Shown: positions 6,044 to 12,482, counted from the first letter of the stretch. The stretch: DNA of 12,482 bases from Dialister sp. UBA734 (GCA_002297935.1 DBLC01000006.1:1-12482); one strand, 5' to 3'. Numbers and translations: made by a program. Notes: a model not told the origin generated them from the letters alone.

Positions 6044-6697
6044 ATGGCTTTTGGAACACGAATAGAATGCTGGGGGAAGCAGGCACTTTTCTCCCGGCCG
6101 GAGCTCAAGGTGGAGAGGGTGTCTTATGATATGCTGACCCCTTCGGCGGCCAGAGGACTGGTGGAAGCGATCTTTTGGCACCCGGGGCTTCGATATGTCA
6201 TCGATGAAATTGATCTGATGACGCCTATTAAGTTCAGCAATATTCGCCGCAATGAAGTAAAATCCAAAATCGGCGCTTCTTCTGTGGCAGCGGGAGCAAA
6301 GAAACACCAGAATTTGTACCTTTGCCCGAAAGAAGACATCCAGCAGCGGGCGGCTATGGTATTGAAAGACGTGCGGTATGTGATTCATCTGCATTTTGAA
6401 ATGACCGACAAGGCCAATGAGACAGACAATCCGGGCAAGTTCCAGGAAATGCTTTCTCGCCGTGCTCGGAAGGGACAGTGCTATCACCAGCCTTACTTAG
6501 GATGCCGGGAATTTCCGGCGGGGTTCCGCTTGGTGGAAGAGGATGAAAAAATCCTGCCCTATCCAGAAACCAGAGATTTGGGATTTATGCTCTACGATAT
6601 GGACTATTCAGATAAGAACCACATCGTACCGACCTTTTTCCACGCCAAATTGGTTGATGGAGTGATGAATCTTCGGAATTGTGAGGTGCATCGATGA
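6044..6697 (+). CDS. cas5c: Cas5c (Cas5d), crRNA-processing Cascade subunit, type I-C
   Basis: In subtype I-C, which lacks Cas6, Cas5 cuts the pre-crRNA and then stays on the 5' handle in Cascade. The 217-aa protein shows family blocks KVERVSYDMLTPSAARGLVE (22-41), PIKFSNIRRNEV (61-72) and RRARKGQCYHQPYLGCREFP (139-158). I use ATG 6044, since AAAGGAG (6030-6036) is 7 bases away, while ATG 6038 would be only 1 base away. Compared from memory with B. halodurans Cas5d (catalytic Y46, K116, H117), the matching positions look like F44, K132 and F133, so only the lysine seems kept; other clades also vary here. The end overlaps cas8c by ATGA, implying translational coupling. Confidence 0.95.
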   Translation: MAFGTRIECWGKQALFSRPELKVERVSYDMLTPSAARGLVEAIFWHPGLRYVIDEIDLMTPIKFSNIRRNEVKSKIGASSVAAGAKKHQNLYLCPKEDIQQRAAMVLKDVRYVIHLHFEMTDKANETDNPGKFQEMLSRRARKGQCYHQPYLGCREFPAGFRLVEEDEKILPYPETRDLGFMLYDMDYSDKNHIVPTFFHAKLVDGVMNLRNCEVHR

Positions 6698-8493
6698 TAT
6701 TGCAAGCATTGGTTCATCTATATGAGGAGCTGGCCAAGCAAGGAAAAATCACGCCGCCCGGTTGGGGCAAGGCCAAAGTCAGTCATCGACTGGTGCTGGA
6801 TGAAAAAGGACAGCTCCTAGGCGTTGTATCGGCTAAGAAGAAAGTGCAGCAGGGGAAGAAAGAAAAAGAAATTCCCGCAGAAATGGATGTACCTCAGCCG
6901 GTCAATCGGTCCTCCGGGGTGAAAGCCAATTTCCTTTGCGATACCTCCAGCTATTTCCTTGGCATCGATGATAAAGGGAAACCGGAACGGACCCAGCAGT
7001 GCTTTGAAGCGGCTAAAGCACTGCACCATCATATTTTGGATAATTGCCCTTCGATGGCAGCCCAAGCGATTGTATCTTTCTTTGAGCATTGGGATGCATC
7101 CCAAGCAAGGGACAATCCGATTATCAAAGACCAAGTAGATGCCATCTTGGGGGCTAGTAATTTCATATTTCAAGTGAATGGACAAGAGGCCATAGATGAT
7201 CCGGACATCCGAGCGGCGTGGCAGGCGTACCGGGCCCACAGTGAGGAAGCCGACGGGGAAGACAGTGAAGGCATTTGTCTGGTTACCGGGAAAGAACACC
7301 AGAAGATTGCCATCCTTCATCCGAAAATCAAAGGCGTACTGGGTGCCCAGACCAGCGGAGCCAATTTGGTTTCCTTCAATGCCGATGCGTTTTGTTCCTA
7401 TGGGCATGATAAAGAACAGGGGAAAAATGCACCGGTTAGTGAAGAAGCGGCCTTCGCCTATGGCACGGCGCTCAATTATCTTCTTTCCGATCGGGACCAT
7501 ACCAAAATCATCGGCGATACCACCGTGGTCTATTGGTCGGAACACGCCCTGTCGGCCTGCCAGGATTGCCTGATGACATTCATGGGCGATAACGGTATGG
7601 ATGAAAATACCCTGAAGACCATTGTGGACCATATGAAAAAAGGAGAACCGGCGTCTGTGGACCAAGTGGAAATTGACCCGGACGAACCGTTCTATGTACT
7701 AGGCCTAGCGCCCAATGCCGCTCGGCTGTCGGTTCGTTTCTTTTTAAGAAATACCTTTGGGGCGTTTGTGAAAAATTTATCGGCCCATCAAGACCGAATG
7801 AACCTCATCCATCCAGCATGGGAACCGGATCGCATACCGCTTTGGCGCACCTTGAAAGCCACGGTGAATCCCAACTCTAAAAATGCGGTGTCGTCCCCGC
7901 TTCTATCAGGCAGCTTGCTGCGGGCCGTGCTAAATGATAGCCTTTATCCGGAAGCGGTGTTTCAAAATATCATGCGCCGCATTTTCTCTGATAGAGATAA
8001 ACCGGCCGAAGCAGGGAAACCGGCGGTGTATAAAATCAGTTACGTGAAAGCAGCTTTTATCAAAGCCTATTTGCTGAAAAACAGCAACACATATAGTTCC
8101 ATCAAAGGGGAGGAAAAACTAGAAATGGCAGTGAATGAAAATTGTACCCAAATATCCTATGTGCTAGGACGCATGTTTTCCGTGCTGGAAGATATCCAGC
8201 AAAATGCCAATCCGGGCATTAACAGTACCATAAAGGACCGGTATTTCAATTCCGCCTGTGCCACACCGGCCTCTGTATTTCCTTTGCTTTGGAAATTGTC
8301 CAATGCCCATTTGAAAAAATTGAGTACCCCACAGGCGGTCTATTTCCAAAAGAAATTGGGAAATTTGATGGAAAAGATCACCATGCCCACCACCGGCATG
8401 GCCCTTCCTGCCCGGTTGCCCTTAGAAGAACAAGGCGCATTCGTACTGGGCTACTACCAGGAAACCCAAGCACGGTTTGTGAAGAATAAATAG
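6694..8493 (+). CDS. cas8c: Cas8c (Csd1), large Cascade subunit, type I-C
   Basis: This is the large subunit of I-C Cascade, which recognises the PAM and starts R-loop formation. The 599-aa length is typical of Csd1. The N-terminus ILQALVHLYEELAKQGKI with PPGWGKAKVS (21-30) is the family start. The signature block lies at about 195-263, including CLVTGKEHQKIAILHPKIKG, GAQTSGANLVSFN and NAPVSEEAAFAYGTALNYLL. Cysteines at C289 and C292 (SACQDCL) could be part of a metal or zinc-type site; this is inference. The start overlaps the cas5c stop by 4 bases. The last 122 codons also form a separately translated Cas11c. An unusual 107-base spacer with a long hairpin separates it from cas7c. Confidence 0.96.
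   Translation: MILQALVHLYEELAKQGKITPPGWGKAKVSHRLVLDEKGQLLGVVSAKKKVQQGKKEKEIPAEMDVPQPVNRSSGVKANFLCDTSSYFLGIDDKGKPERTQQCFEAAKALHHHILDNCPSMAAQAIVSFFEHWDASQARDNPIIKDQVDAILGASNFIFQVNGQEAIDDPDIRAAWQAYRAHSEEADGEDSEGICLVTGKEHQKIAILHPKIKGVLGAQTSGANLVSFNADAFCSYGHDKEQGKNAPVSEEAAFAYGTALNYLLSDRDHTKIIGDTTVVYWSEHALSACQDCLMTFMGDNGMDENTLKTIVDHMKKGEPASVDQVEIDPDEPFYVLGLAPNAARLSVRFFLRNTFGAFVKNLSAHQDRMNLIHPAWEPDRIPLWRTLKATVNPNSKNAVSSPLLSGSLLRAVLNDSLYPEAVFQNIMRRIFSDRDKPAEAGKPAVYKISYVKAAFIKAYLLKNSNTYSSIKGEEKLEMAVNENCTQISYVLGRMFSVLEDIQQNANPGINSTIKDRYFNSACATPASVFPLLWKLSNAHLKKLSTPQAVYFQKKLGNLMEKITMPTTGMALPARLPLEEQGAFVLGYYQETQARFVKNK
8125..8493 (+). CDS. cas11c: Cas11c, small Cascade subunit translated from inside cas8c
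   Basis: Subtype I-C genomes have no separate small-subunit gene; Cas11c is known to arise by internal initiation near the 3' end of cas8c. Here an in-frame ATG at codon 478 is preceded by a strong internal Shine-Dalgarno (GGGGAGGAAA, 8107-8116) about 8 bases upstream. The product would be 122 aa, beginning MAVNENCTQISYVLGRMFSV and ending ETQARFVKNK, largely helical, with a length like that reported for Cas11c. It should pack along the belly of Cascade and stabilise the displaced strand. A ribosome site this good inside a coding region is not expected by chance, so I consider the call firm without direct data. Confidence 0.82.
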   Translation: MAVNENCTQISYVLGRMFSVLEDIQQNANPGINSTIKDRYFNSACATPASVFPLLWKLSNAHLKKLSTPQAVYFQKKLGNLMEKITMPTTGMALPARLPLEEQGAFVLGYYQETQARFVKNK

Positions 8494-8514
8494 AAAGAAA
8501 TCGGATTATCGATT

Positions 8515-8575
8515 GCTGCTGGTTGTTGGTTGTTAGTTGTTTGCTCCAAACAACCAACAACCAGCAACCAACAAC
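8515..8575. repeat. Heptad-repeat hairpin between cas8c and cas7c
   Basis: The left arm (8515-8542) consists of TGGTTGT-type heptads and the right arm (8548-8575) of CAACCAA-type heptads. They pair at 24 of 28 positions plus one T-G wobble across a 5-base loop. No T-run follows, so it is not a classical terminator. It lies just before the cas7c ribosome site (AGAGGAGGAA, 8584-8593) and could stabilise an mRNA end or dampen readthrough. Confidence 0.75.
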
Positions 8576-8600
8576 TAATAGCCAGAGGAGGAAAACTAAC

Positions 8601-9485
8601 ATGACAGAAAGCATTAAAAATCGATACGACTTTGTAGTTCTCTTTGATGTGACCAATGGGAACCCTAACGGCGACCCCGATGCGGGGAACCTGCCGCGGG
8701 TGGATCCAGAAACCGGCCTGGGTTTGGTGACCGATGTGTGTCTGAAACGAAAAATTAGAAACTACGTGGAAGCCGCCAAAGAAGGCGAACCGGGCTATCG
8801 GATTTACATCAAAGAAAACGTACCGCTCCAGCAAAGCGACCAGGAAGCACTGGATTACATTGGTGTCGATGATATTAAAAATGTCAAGAAAAAAGACCCC
8901 AATGCAGATTTGAAAATTCGAGATTTCATGTGCTCCAATTTCTATGACATTCGTACCTTTGGGGCCGTCATGACCACCTTCGTCAAAGGCGCTTTGAACT
9001 GCGGACAAGTGCGCGGCCCGGTGCAGCTGGGATTTGCCAGAAGCATCGACCCCATTGCGCACCAGGAAATCACCTTGACCCGCGTAGCCATTACGACGGC
9101 GAAAGATGCAGAAAATAAATCCACCGAAATGGGCCGCAAGTACATCGTTCCCTATGCCCTCTACCAGGCAGAAGGCTATATTTCCGCCAACCTGGCAAGA
9201 AAAGTGACCGGCTTCTCCGAAGACGACCTCACGCTTCTCTGGCAGGCCATCATCAATATGTTTGAAAACGACCATTCCGCAGCTAGAGGAAATATGGCCG
9301 TTCGGGAGCTGATTGTATTCAAACACGACAGTGAATTGGGAAATGCCCCTTCCTACAAACTGTTTGAACGGGTCCATGTGCAGAAAAAAGCAGACGTGGT
9401 GGTGCCACGGTCCTATGGCGATTATGAAGTCACCGTAGATACGGACCAGCTACCCCAAGGCGTCATTTGTGAACGGAAAGTATGA
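8601..9485 (+). CDS. cas7c: Cas7c (Csd2), backbone Cascade subunit, type I-C
   Basis: Multiple copies of this RAMP-fold protein coat the crRNA spacer and form the Cascade backbone. The 294-aa protein starts with the family hallmark RYDFVVLFDVTNGNPNGDPD (8-27), followed by NLPRVDPETG and TDVCLKRKIRNYV. It also has DIRTFGAV (116-123) and RGPVQLGFARSIDP (138-151). ATG 8601 is clear because AGAGGAGGAA lies 7 bases upstream and the family N-terminus begins right after. A longer open frame reaching back to 8523 only translates the hairpin and is not used. The stop overlaps the cas4 start by ATGA. Confidence 0.96.
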   Translation: MTESIKNRYDFVVLFDVTNGNPNGDPDAGNLPRVDPETGLGLVTDVCLKRKIRNYVEAAKEGEPGYRIYIKENVPLQQSDQEALDYIGVDDIKNVKKKDPNADLKIRDFMCSNFYDIRTFGAVMTTFVKGALNCGQVRGPVQLGFARSIDPIAHQEITLTRVAITTAKDAENKSTEMGRKYIVPYALYQAEGYISANLARKVTGFSEDDLTLLWQAIINMFENDHSAARGNMAVRELIVFKHDSELGNAPSYKLFERVHVQKKADVVVPRSYGDYEVTVDTDQLPQGVICERKV

Positions 9486-10141
9486 GTTATTCCGAAGAAG
9501 AGTACCTGATGATCTCTGGCATACAGCATTTCCTGTTTTGCCAGAGACAATGGGCACTGATTCACCTGGAGCAGCAATGGGCAGAGAACCGATTGACCGC
9601 CGAAGGAGAAGCCATCCATCACAATGCCCACAAAGACAATTTCATTGAAAAGCGGCCCGGAATTCTTGTCACCAGAGGACTGCGGGTCAGCTCCTCTCGG
9701 CTGGGAATGAGTGGACAATGTGATGTGGTGGAATTTCTCTCCTCCGATACAGGCGCCGTGATTCATGGACATCGCGGCCTTTGGCAAGTGGTCCCAGTGG
9801 AATATAAACGGGGAAAAGATAAAGAAGACGATTCTGACATTTTCCAACTTTGCCTGGAAGCCCTGTGCTTAGAAGATATGCTGGGGTGTGATATTTCCTA
9901 CGGGTATCTTTATTACCACGAAATCCGGCGAAGAAGAAAAATCGAACTGCCAGAACTTTTACGAAACCAAGTCACAGAAACCGTTAAAGAAATGCACGAC
10001 ATCTTCCGGCGGGGCCATACACCAAAAGTCAAAGTATCGAAAAAATGCCAATCCTGCTCATTGAAAGATATTTGCCTGCCTAAACTATGTAAGAAACAGT
10101 CTGCTGTTTCCTATGTAGAACAAGCGGTAGGGTTAGGTTAA
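9482..10141 (+). CDS. cas4: Cas4, Fe-S RecB-like nuclease of spacer acquisition
   Basis: Cas4 works with Cas1-Cas2 to select PAM-containing prespacers and trim their 3' ends. The 219-aa protein opens with the I-C type stretch MISGIQHFLFCQRQWALIHL (10-29), with Fe-S ligand C20. The other three cluster cysteines are C189, C192 and C198 (CQSCSLKDIC). RecB-family nuclease residues are D81 in GQCDVV, E107 and K109 in PVEYKRG, and Q122. All key residues are present, so it should be active. It overlaps cas7c by 4 bases. Its last codons read TAGGGTTAGGTTAA, which resembles the heptad words of the region, so the C-terminal tail may have been altered by repeat sequence; this is inference. Confidence 0.94.
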   Translation: MSYSEEEYLMISGIQHFLFCQRQWALIHLEQQWAENRLTAEGEAIHHNAHKDNFIEKRPGILVTRGLRVSSSRLGMSGQCDVVEFLSSDTGAVIHGHRGLWQVVPVEYKRGKDKEDDSDIFQLCLEALCLEDMLGCDISYGYLYYHEIRRRRKIELPELLRNQVTETVKEMHDIFRRGHTPKVKVSKKCQSCSLKDICLPKLCKKQSAVSYVEQAVGLG

Positions 10142-10179
10142 GGATTTGAGTCAGTGGATATGATTCCAGTTGTGGTTAC

Positions 10180-10243
10180 AGGTTACTTAGGTTGCTCAGG
10201 TTACTCAAGTTTCCCTTGGCATATTTGAGAAACCTGAGCAGCC
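10180..10243. repeat. Nonamer array folded into a hairpin between cas4 and cas1
   Basis: The plus units AGGTTACTT, AGGTTGCTC, AGGTTACTC and AAGTTTCCC (10180-10215) are followed by inverted units. Bases 10190-10208 pair with 10225-10243 at 17 of 19 positions, with a 16-base loop. TGTTTTG follows the stem, a weak T-tract, so partial termination is possible. The family is the same as at 636-680 and 5259-5294. Confidence 0.75.
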
Positions 10244-10283
10244 TGTTTTGCTTCACTTAACCGCATTGCTAGAGAGGATAGCC

Positions 10284-11315
10284 ATGAGAAAACTGCTGAA
10301 TACCCTATTTGTTACGTCAGAAGACCTGTACCTGTCGTTGGAAAACGACAACATTTTGGCGTGGCGGGAGGACCAAGTACTCCAACGGATTCCTTTAATC
10401 AATTTGGAAAATATTTTCTACTTTGGCTACAAAGGGGCCAGTCCGGCCCTGCTGGGAGCTTGCGTCAAAAAGCACATCGGTTTCTGCTTTCTCACCCCAC
10501 AAGGAAAATTCCTGGCTCGCGCCGTAGGAATGACCGTAGGAAATATTCTGCTTCGAAAAGAACAGTATCGCATATCTGACGAAGAAGACAGAAGTTTGGC
10601 AGTAGCCCGCATGATGATTGCCGGAAAAATTCTCAATGGCCGCATCGTGCTGATGCGAGCCCTTCGTGACCATGGGCTATCGGTAGACCAAGCCCTATTT
10701 CAGACCCATATCCAAGACCTGAAACAAAGTGCCAAAGAAGCTGTCAAAGCGGAGACCTTAGACGAACTTCGCGGCGTGGAAGGCAATGCGGCCCAAAGCT
10801 ATTTCAGCCTCATGGATCAGATGATTCTAGCGGATAAGAAACATTTTTATTTCCAAGAACGGTCCAAACGGCCACCGCTGGATCGAGTCAATGCACTGCT
10901 GTCCTTCGCCTATACCCTGCTGGCCCACGACTGCGCCTCTGCCTTGGAAGCAGTTGGCTTGGACTCCTATGCGGGATTCCTCCATAGGGACCGGCCGGGA
11001 AGACAATCCCTGGCTCTGGATCTGATGGAAGAACTCCGCAGTCCCTATGCGGACCGATTCGTTTTGACCTTAATCAACAACCGTATCATACAGGCGAAAC
11101 ATTTCAAAATCATGGAAGATGGTGCAGTGCTGCTGGATGATGAAGGGCGGCACCTCTTCCTGGCTAACTGGCAGGAAAAGAAACGGGAAACTATCACCCA
11201 TCCCTTCTTGGGAGAAAAAATCTATTGGGGCCTTATTCCCTATGTGCAGTCTCTCCTGCTGGCCCGGTATATTCGCGGTGATTTGGATGGCTATCCGCCT
11301 TTTCTATGGAAGTGA
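10284..11315 (+). CDS. cas1: Cas1, spacer integrase
   Basis: Cas1 is the metal-dependent integrase that, with Cas2, inserts new spacers at the leader end of the array. The 343-aa protein begins MRKLLNTLFV, the usual I-C Cas1 start, behind GAGAGGA (10272-10278). A TTG at 10248 would add 12 residues with no family match, so I did not use it. The N-terminal beta domain contains NIFYFGYKGASPALLGACVK (43-62). Catalytic residues are present: E166 in RGVEGNAAQSYF, H234 in GFLHRDRPGR, and the acidic cluster D246-E250 in LALDLMEELR. It is separated from cas4 by 142 bases holding a repeat hairpin, which is unusual for I-C operons where the genes are normally tight. Confidence 0.96.
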   Translation: MRKLLNTLFVTSEDLYLSLENDNILAWREDQVLQRIPLINLENIFYFGYKGASPALLGACVKKHIGFCFLTPQGKFLARAVGMTVGNILLRKEQYRISDEEDRSLAVARMMIAGKILNGRIVLMRALRDHGLSVDQALFQTHIQDLKQSAKEAVKAETLDELRGVEGNAAQSYFSLMDQMILADKKHFYFQERSKRPPLDRVNALLSFAYTLLAHDCASALEAVGLDSYAGFLHRDRPGRQSLALDLMEELRSPYADRFVLTLINNRIIQAKHFKIMEDGAVLLDDEGRHLFLANWQEKKRETITHPFLGEKIYWGLIPYVQSLLLARYIRGDLDGYPPFLWK

Positions 11316-11319
11316 TTCG

Positions 11320-11610
11320 ATGCTACTACTGGTGACATATGACGTAAATACAACAACTGCAGCGGGCAGAAAACGACTACGGCAAGTGGCGAAATGCTGC
11401 GTGGCCCATGGACAGCGAGTGCAGAACTCAGTCTTCGAATGCAGCTTAGACGAAGCCCAGGCCGTGGCACTTAGGGCTCAGCTAGATGCTTTGATTGATA
11501 AAAATCAAGATAGCCTTCGGTTTTATAACTTGGGAAATCACTATCGCTCCAAAGTCATTCATATAGGGACCAAAGTGGGTTACGATCCCAATGACACTAT
11601 GATTTTGTGA
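11320..11610 (+). CDS. cas2: Cas2, structural partner of Cas1 in adaptation
   Basis: The 96-aa protein has the Cas2 ferredoxin-like start MLLLVTYDVNT (D8 is the conserved aspartate) and the I-C type sequence RVQNSVFECSLDEAQ. As a dimer it bridges two Cas1 dimers in the integration complex. ATG 11320 lies 4 bases after the cas1 stop, with GGAAG (11308-11312) in the end of cas1 as ribosome site. The family N-terminus begins exactly there, so the longer upstream open frame, which overlaps cas1, is ignored. The length is normal and I see no damage. Confidence 0.95.
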   Translation: MLLLVTYDVNTTTAAGRKRLRQVAKCCVAHGQRVQNSVFECSLDEAQAVALRAQLDALIDKNQDSLRFYNLGNHYRSKVIHIGTKVGYDPNDTMIL

Positions 11611-11733
11611 ACTGCGAACCGGAAGTTCCCAAAGAAAAAAGAAGCGGTGGTATTCGCTTCTTAGACAGTATGAAAGTTGGTTCGTGGAAATATACTTGGG
11701 ACGTGCGACATATAGATGGTATTTTGTTGCACG
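11611..11733 (+). promoter_or_regulatory. CRISPR leader-like sequence after cas2
   Basis: Directly after the cas2 stop is CTGCGAACC, partly mirrored by GGTTCG (11679-11684); inverted GCGAACC/GGTTCGC arms here are familiar from I-C leaders. The region then runs through an AT-rich stretch to TTTTGTTGCACG, the kind of sequence that commonly abuts the first I-C repeat. AAGAAGCG and CGCTTCTT (11639-11646, 11655-11662) form a small hairpin without a T-run. Leader assignment is by resemblance and position. Confidence 0.55.
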
Positions 11734-11747
11734 GTCGCTTCCATTTC
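11734..11747 (+). CRISPR. Possible remnant of the first I-C repeat (about 14 bases)
   Basis: GTCGCTTCCATTTC follows the leader-like end. Type I-C repeats usually begin GTCGC, carry a short inverted stem and end GCGTGGATTGAAAT. Here only the 5' stem half is present; the matching GGAAGCG and the conserved tail are missing, and no further copy follows in the window. I read it as an array cut off within its first repeat. Confidence 0.45.
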
Positions 11748-11803
11748 TTATATCTATATCATCTATGAATACCATTGCTAAGAGTTATAGGAGGTGGATG
11801 TTT

Positions 11804-12073
11804 ATGATTTATTTACGCGCTCTTATTATTGCTCTGGCAGTTCCTGTTTTCTCTATCTTATGGGGAATCTATTTCTTTGTTTGCTGTTCAGTTGGGACGC
11901 TACTTGCTTTTATACCAATTGGCATTATGAAAATTTCTGGAATGCCAGAAACTCAAGTGACGCAGATTGGTAATGATCTTTTTTCTGTTGGTGGACTGCT
12001 CGGATTGATTTTTTGCCTATATACAACCTACCGTTTCATTCGTGCAGTTAGAAAGGGGAAAGAAAAACGGTAG
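11804..12073 (+). CDS. Small membrane protein of unknown function
   Basis: I do not recognise this 89-aa protein. Residues about 5-42 are strongly hydrophobic (one long or two tightly spaced membrane segments), and residues about 60-77 form a further segment. It ends in a basic tail RFIRAVRKGKEKR, which suggests a cytoplasmic C-terminus. The start ATG 11804 has AGGAGG (11789-11794) 9 bases upstream; ATG 11798 is only 3 bases from it. Base use is AT-richer than in the cas genes, and the gene sits between the cut-off array and an IS30 element. This fits DNA acquired together with, or after, loss of the array. Function cannot be inferred. Confidence 0.6.
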   Translation: MIYLRALIIALAVPVFSILWGIYFFVCCSVGTLLAFIPIGIMKISGMPETQVTQIGNDLFSVGGLLGLIFCLYTTYRFIRAVRKGKEKR

Positions 12074-12094
12074 ATTGTATAATGAACTTGAACA

Positions 12095-12482
12095 CCCCAT
12101 AAAAAGATAGACCCATAGCGATTGCTTCTGTTAAAATTAATTTGACCGAAAAATCTCAAAGGAGCAATCACTATGGATCAAATTAATTCTAACACAACTA
12201 CAGCAGAACGCAAGAAGGGAGCTCATCTGACTTTAGATGAACGTGGTATGATTCAAGCCTTGAAGGGAGAGGGCTATTCTCTAAGGTCAATTGCTAAACG
12301 TGTTGGATGTTCTCATAATACCGTTCGCAATGAACTCAAACGTGGAACGCCGACAAAGACCTCAAGCAGAGGCAGGCCCTTCATATATAAGGCTAGTCGA
12401 GGTCAGAATACATATGAAACTAATCGTCTTAACTCAAAACGAAGATTAAAGCTTTCTAACCCAAACTGTGCCCCCTTCATTA
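12095..12482 (+). mobile_element. IS30-family insertion sequence, left part (runs off window)
   Basis: An IS30-type transposase begins at 12173, and IS30-family tips usually lie 50-100 bases before it. I therefore place the left end roughly between 12090 and 12120; the exact terminal inverted repeat cannot be set without the right end. GATTGCT (12120-12126) and AGCAATC (12163-12169) are inverted, and the second copy overlaps the transposase Shine-Dalgarno, so a hairpin could restrain its translation. Confidence 0.6.
12173..12482 (+). CDS. IS30-family transposase, N-terminal part (cut by window end)
   Basis: The 103 visible codons begin MDQINSNTTTAERKKGAHLT, followed by LDERGMIQALKGEGYSLRSI and AKRVGCSHNTVRNELKRG. 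This is the helix-turn-helix region (about residues 18-58) typical of IS30-family transposases, which bind the element's ends and use a downstream DDE catalytic domain. The catalytic part lies beyond the window, so intactness cannot be judged. AAAGGAG (12158-12164) gives a good ribosome site 8 bases before ATG. Confidence 0.88.
   Translation, partial: MDQINSNTTTAERKKGAHLTLDERGMIQALKGEGYSLRSIAKRVGCSHNTVRNELKRGTPTKTSSRGRPFIYKASRGQNTYETNRLNSKRRLKLSNPNCAPFI

Noticed and set aside
6817..7665. 282-aa minus-strand open frame within cas8c
   Set aside because: It is a shadow of cas8c: it lies fully within a recognisable gene, shows no family features and no start signals.
8454..9377. 307-aa minus-strand open frame opposite cas7c
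   Set aside because: It is opposite a clearly conserved Cas7 gene and its end translates the repeat hairpin, so it is a by-product of codon bias.
11639..11662. Hairpin AAGAAGCG/CGCTTCTT as a terminator for the cas operon
   Set aside because: The stem is 8 bp and is not followed by a T-run. I keep it only as part of the leader-like region.

Overview
The window looks like bacterial chromosome from a low-GC-lineage relative (Firmicutes) with roughly even base composition. Purine-rich Shine-Dalgarno sites (AAGGAGG, AGAGGAGG), a NiaR-type repressor, an RluA-family pseudouridine synthase, an AEC permease and a subtype I-C CRISPR-cas operon all fit that picture. My best guess is a gut-type Negativicute such as Acidaminococcus or a relative; this is inference from gene content and style. 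Every gene I can support lies on the plus strand.

Layout. Positions 1-629 hold a niacin-responsive repressor (niaR). Positions 630-1047 are a gap filled with repeats: a 9-bp tandem array, a roughly 220-bp element with inverted ends, and a 7-bp-period tract. Then come an RluA-type pseudouridine synthase (1048-2016), a roughly 200-bp palindromic element (2034-2236), an AEC-family permease (2291-3238), an inverted array of 56-57-bp repeat units centred on a strong terminator (3260-3589), and a DUF697 protein with a long charged helical tail (3688-5082). A 705-bp gap with another terminator and more repeats follows. From 5788 to 11610 is the I-C operon in the order [cas3 stub]-cas5c-cas8c(+internal cas11c)-cas7c-cas4-cas1-cas2. 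After cas2 comes leader-like sequence running into only about 14 bases of what looks like a repeat. An AT-richer small membrane-protein gene and the start of an IS30-family element, cut by the window end, follow.

The I-C locus is the functional core. Cas5c, Cas8c, Cas11c and Cas7c should form Cascade, and Cas4-Cas1-Cas2 should form the spacer-acquisition module; all have full-length frames with recognisable key residues. However, cas3, the nuclease-helicase needed for interference, is reduced to 33 codons, and no CRISPR array is visible. The locus is therefore either decaying, dependent on parts elsewhere in the genome, or kept for a task that does not need target degradation.

The strongest unexplained signal is in the gaps. 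Most longer intergenic spaces, including three inside the cas operon, carry imperfect tandem arrays with a 7-bp (sometimes 9-bp) period, but with a different word in each place. Several are folded into long inverted repeats. They resemble the heptameric STRR repeats described in cyanobacteria, and here one tract begins exactly where cas3 is cut off.
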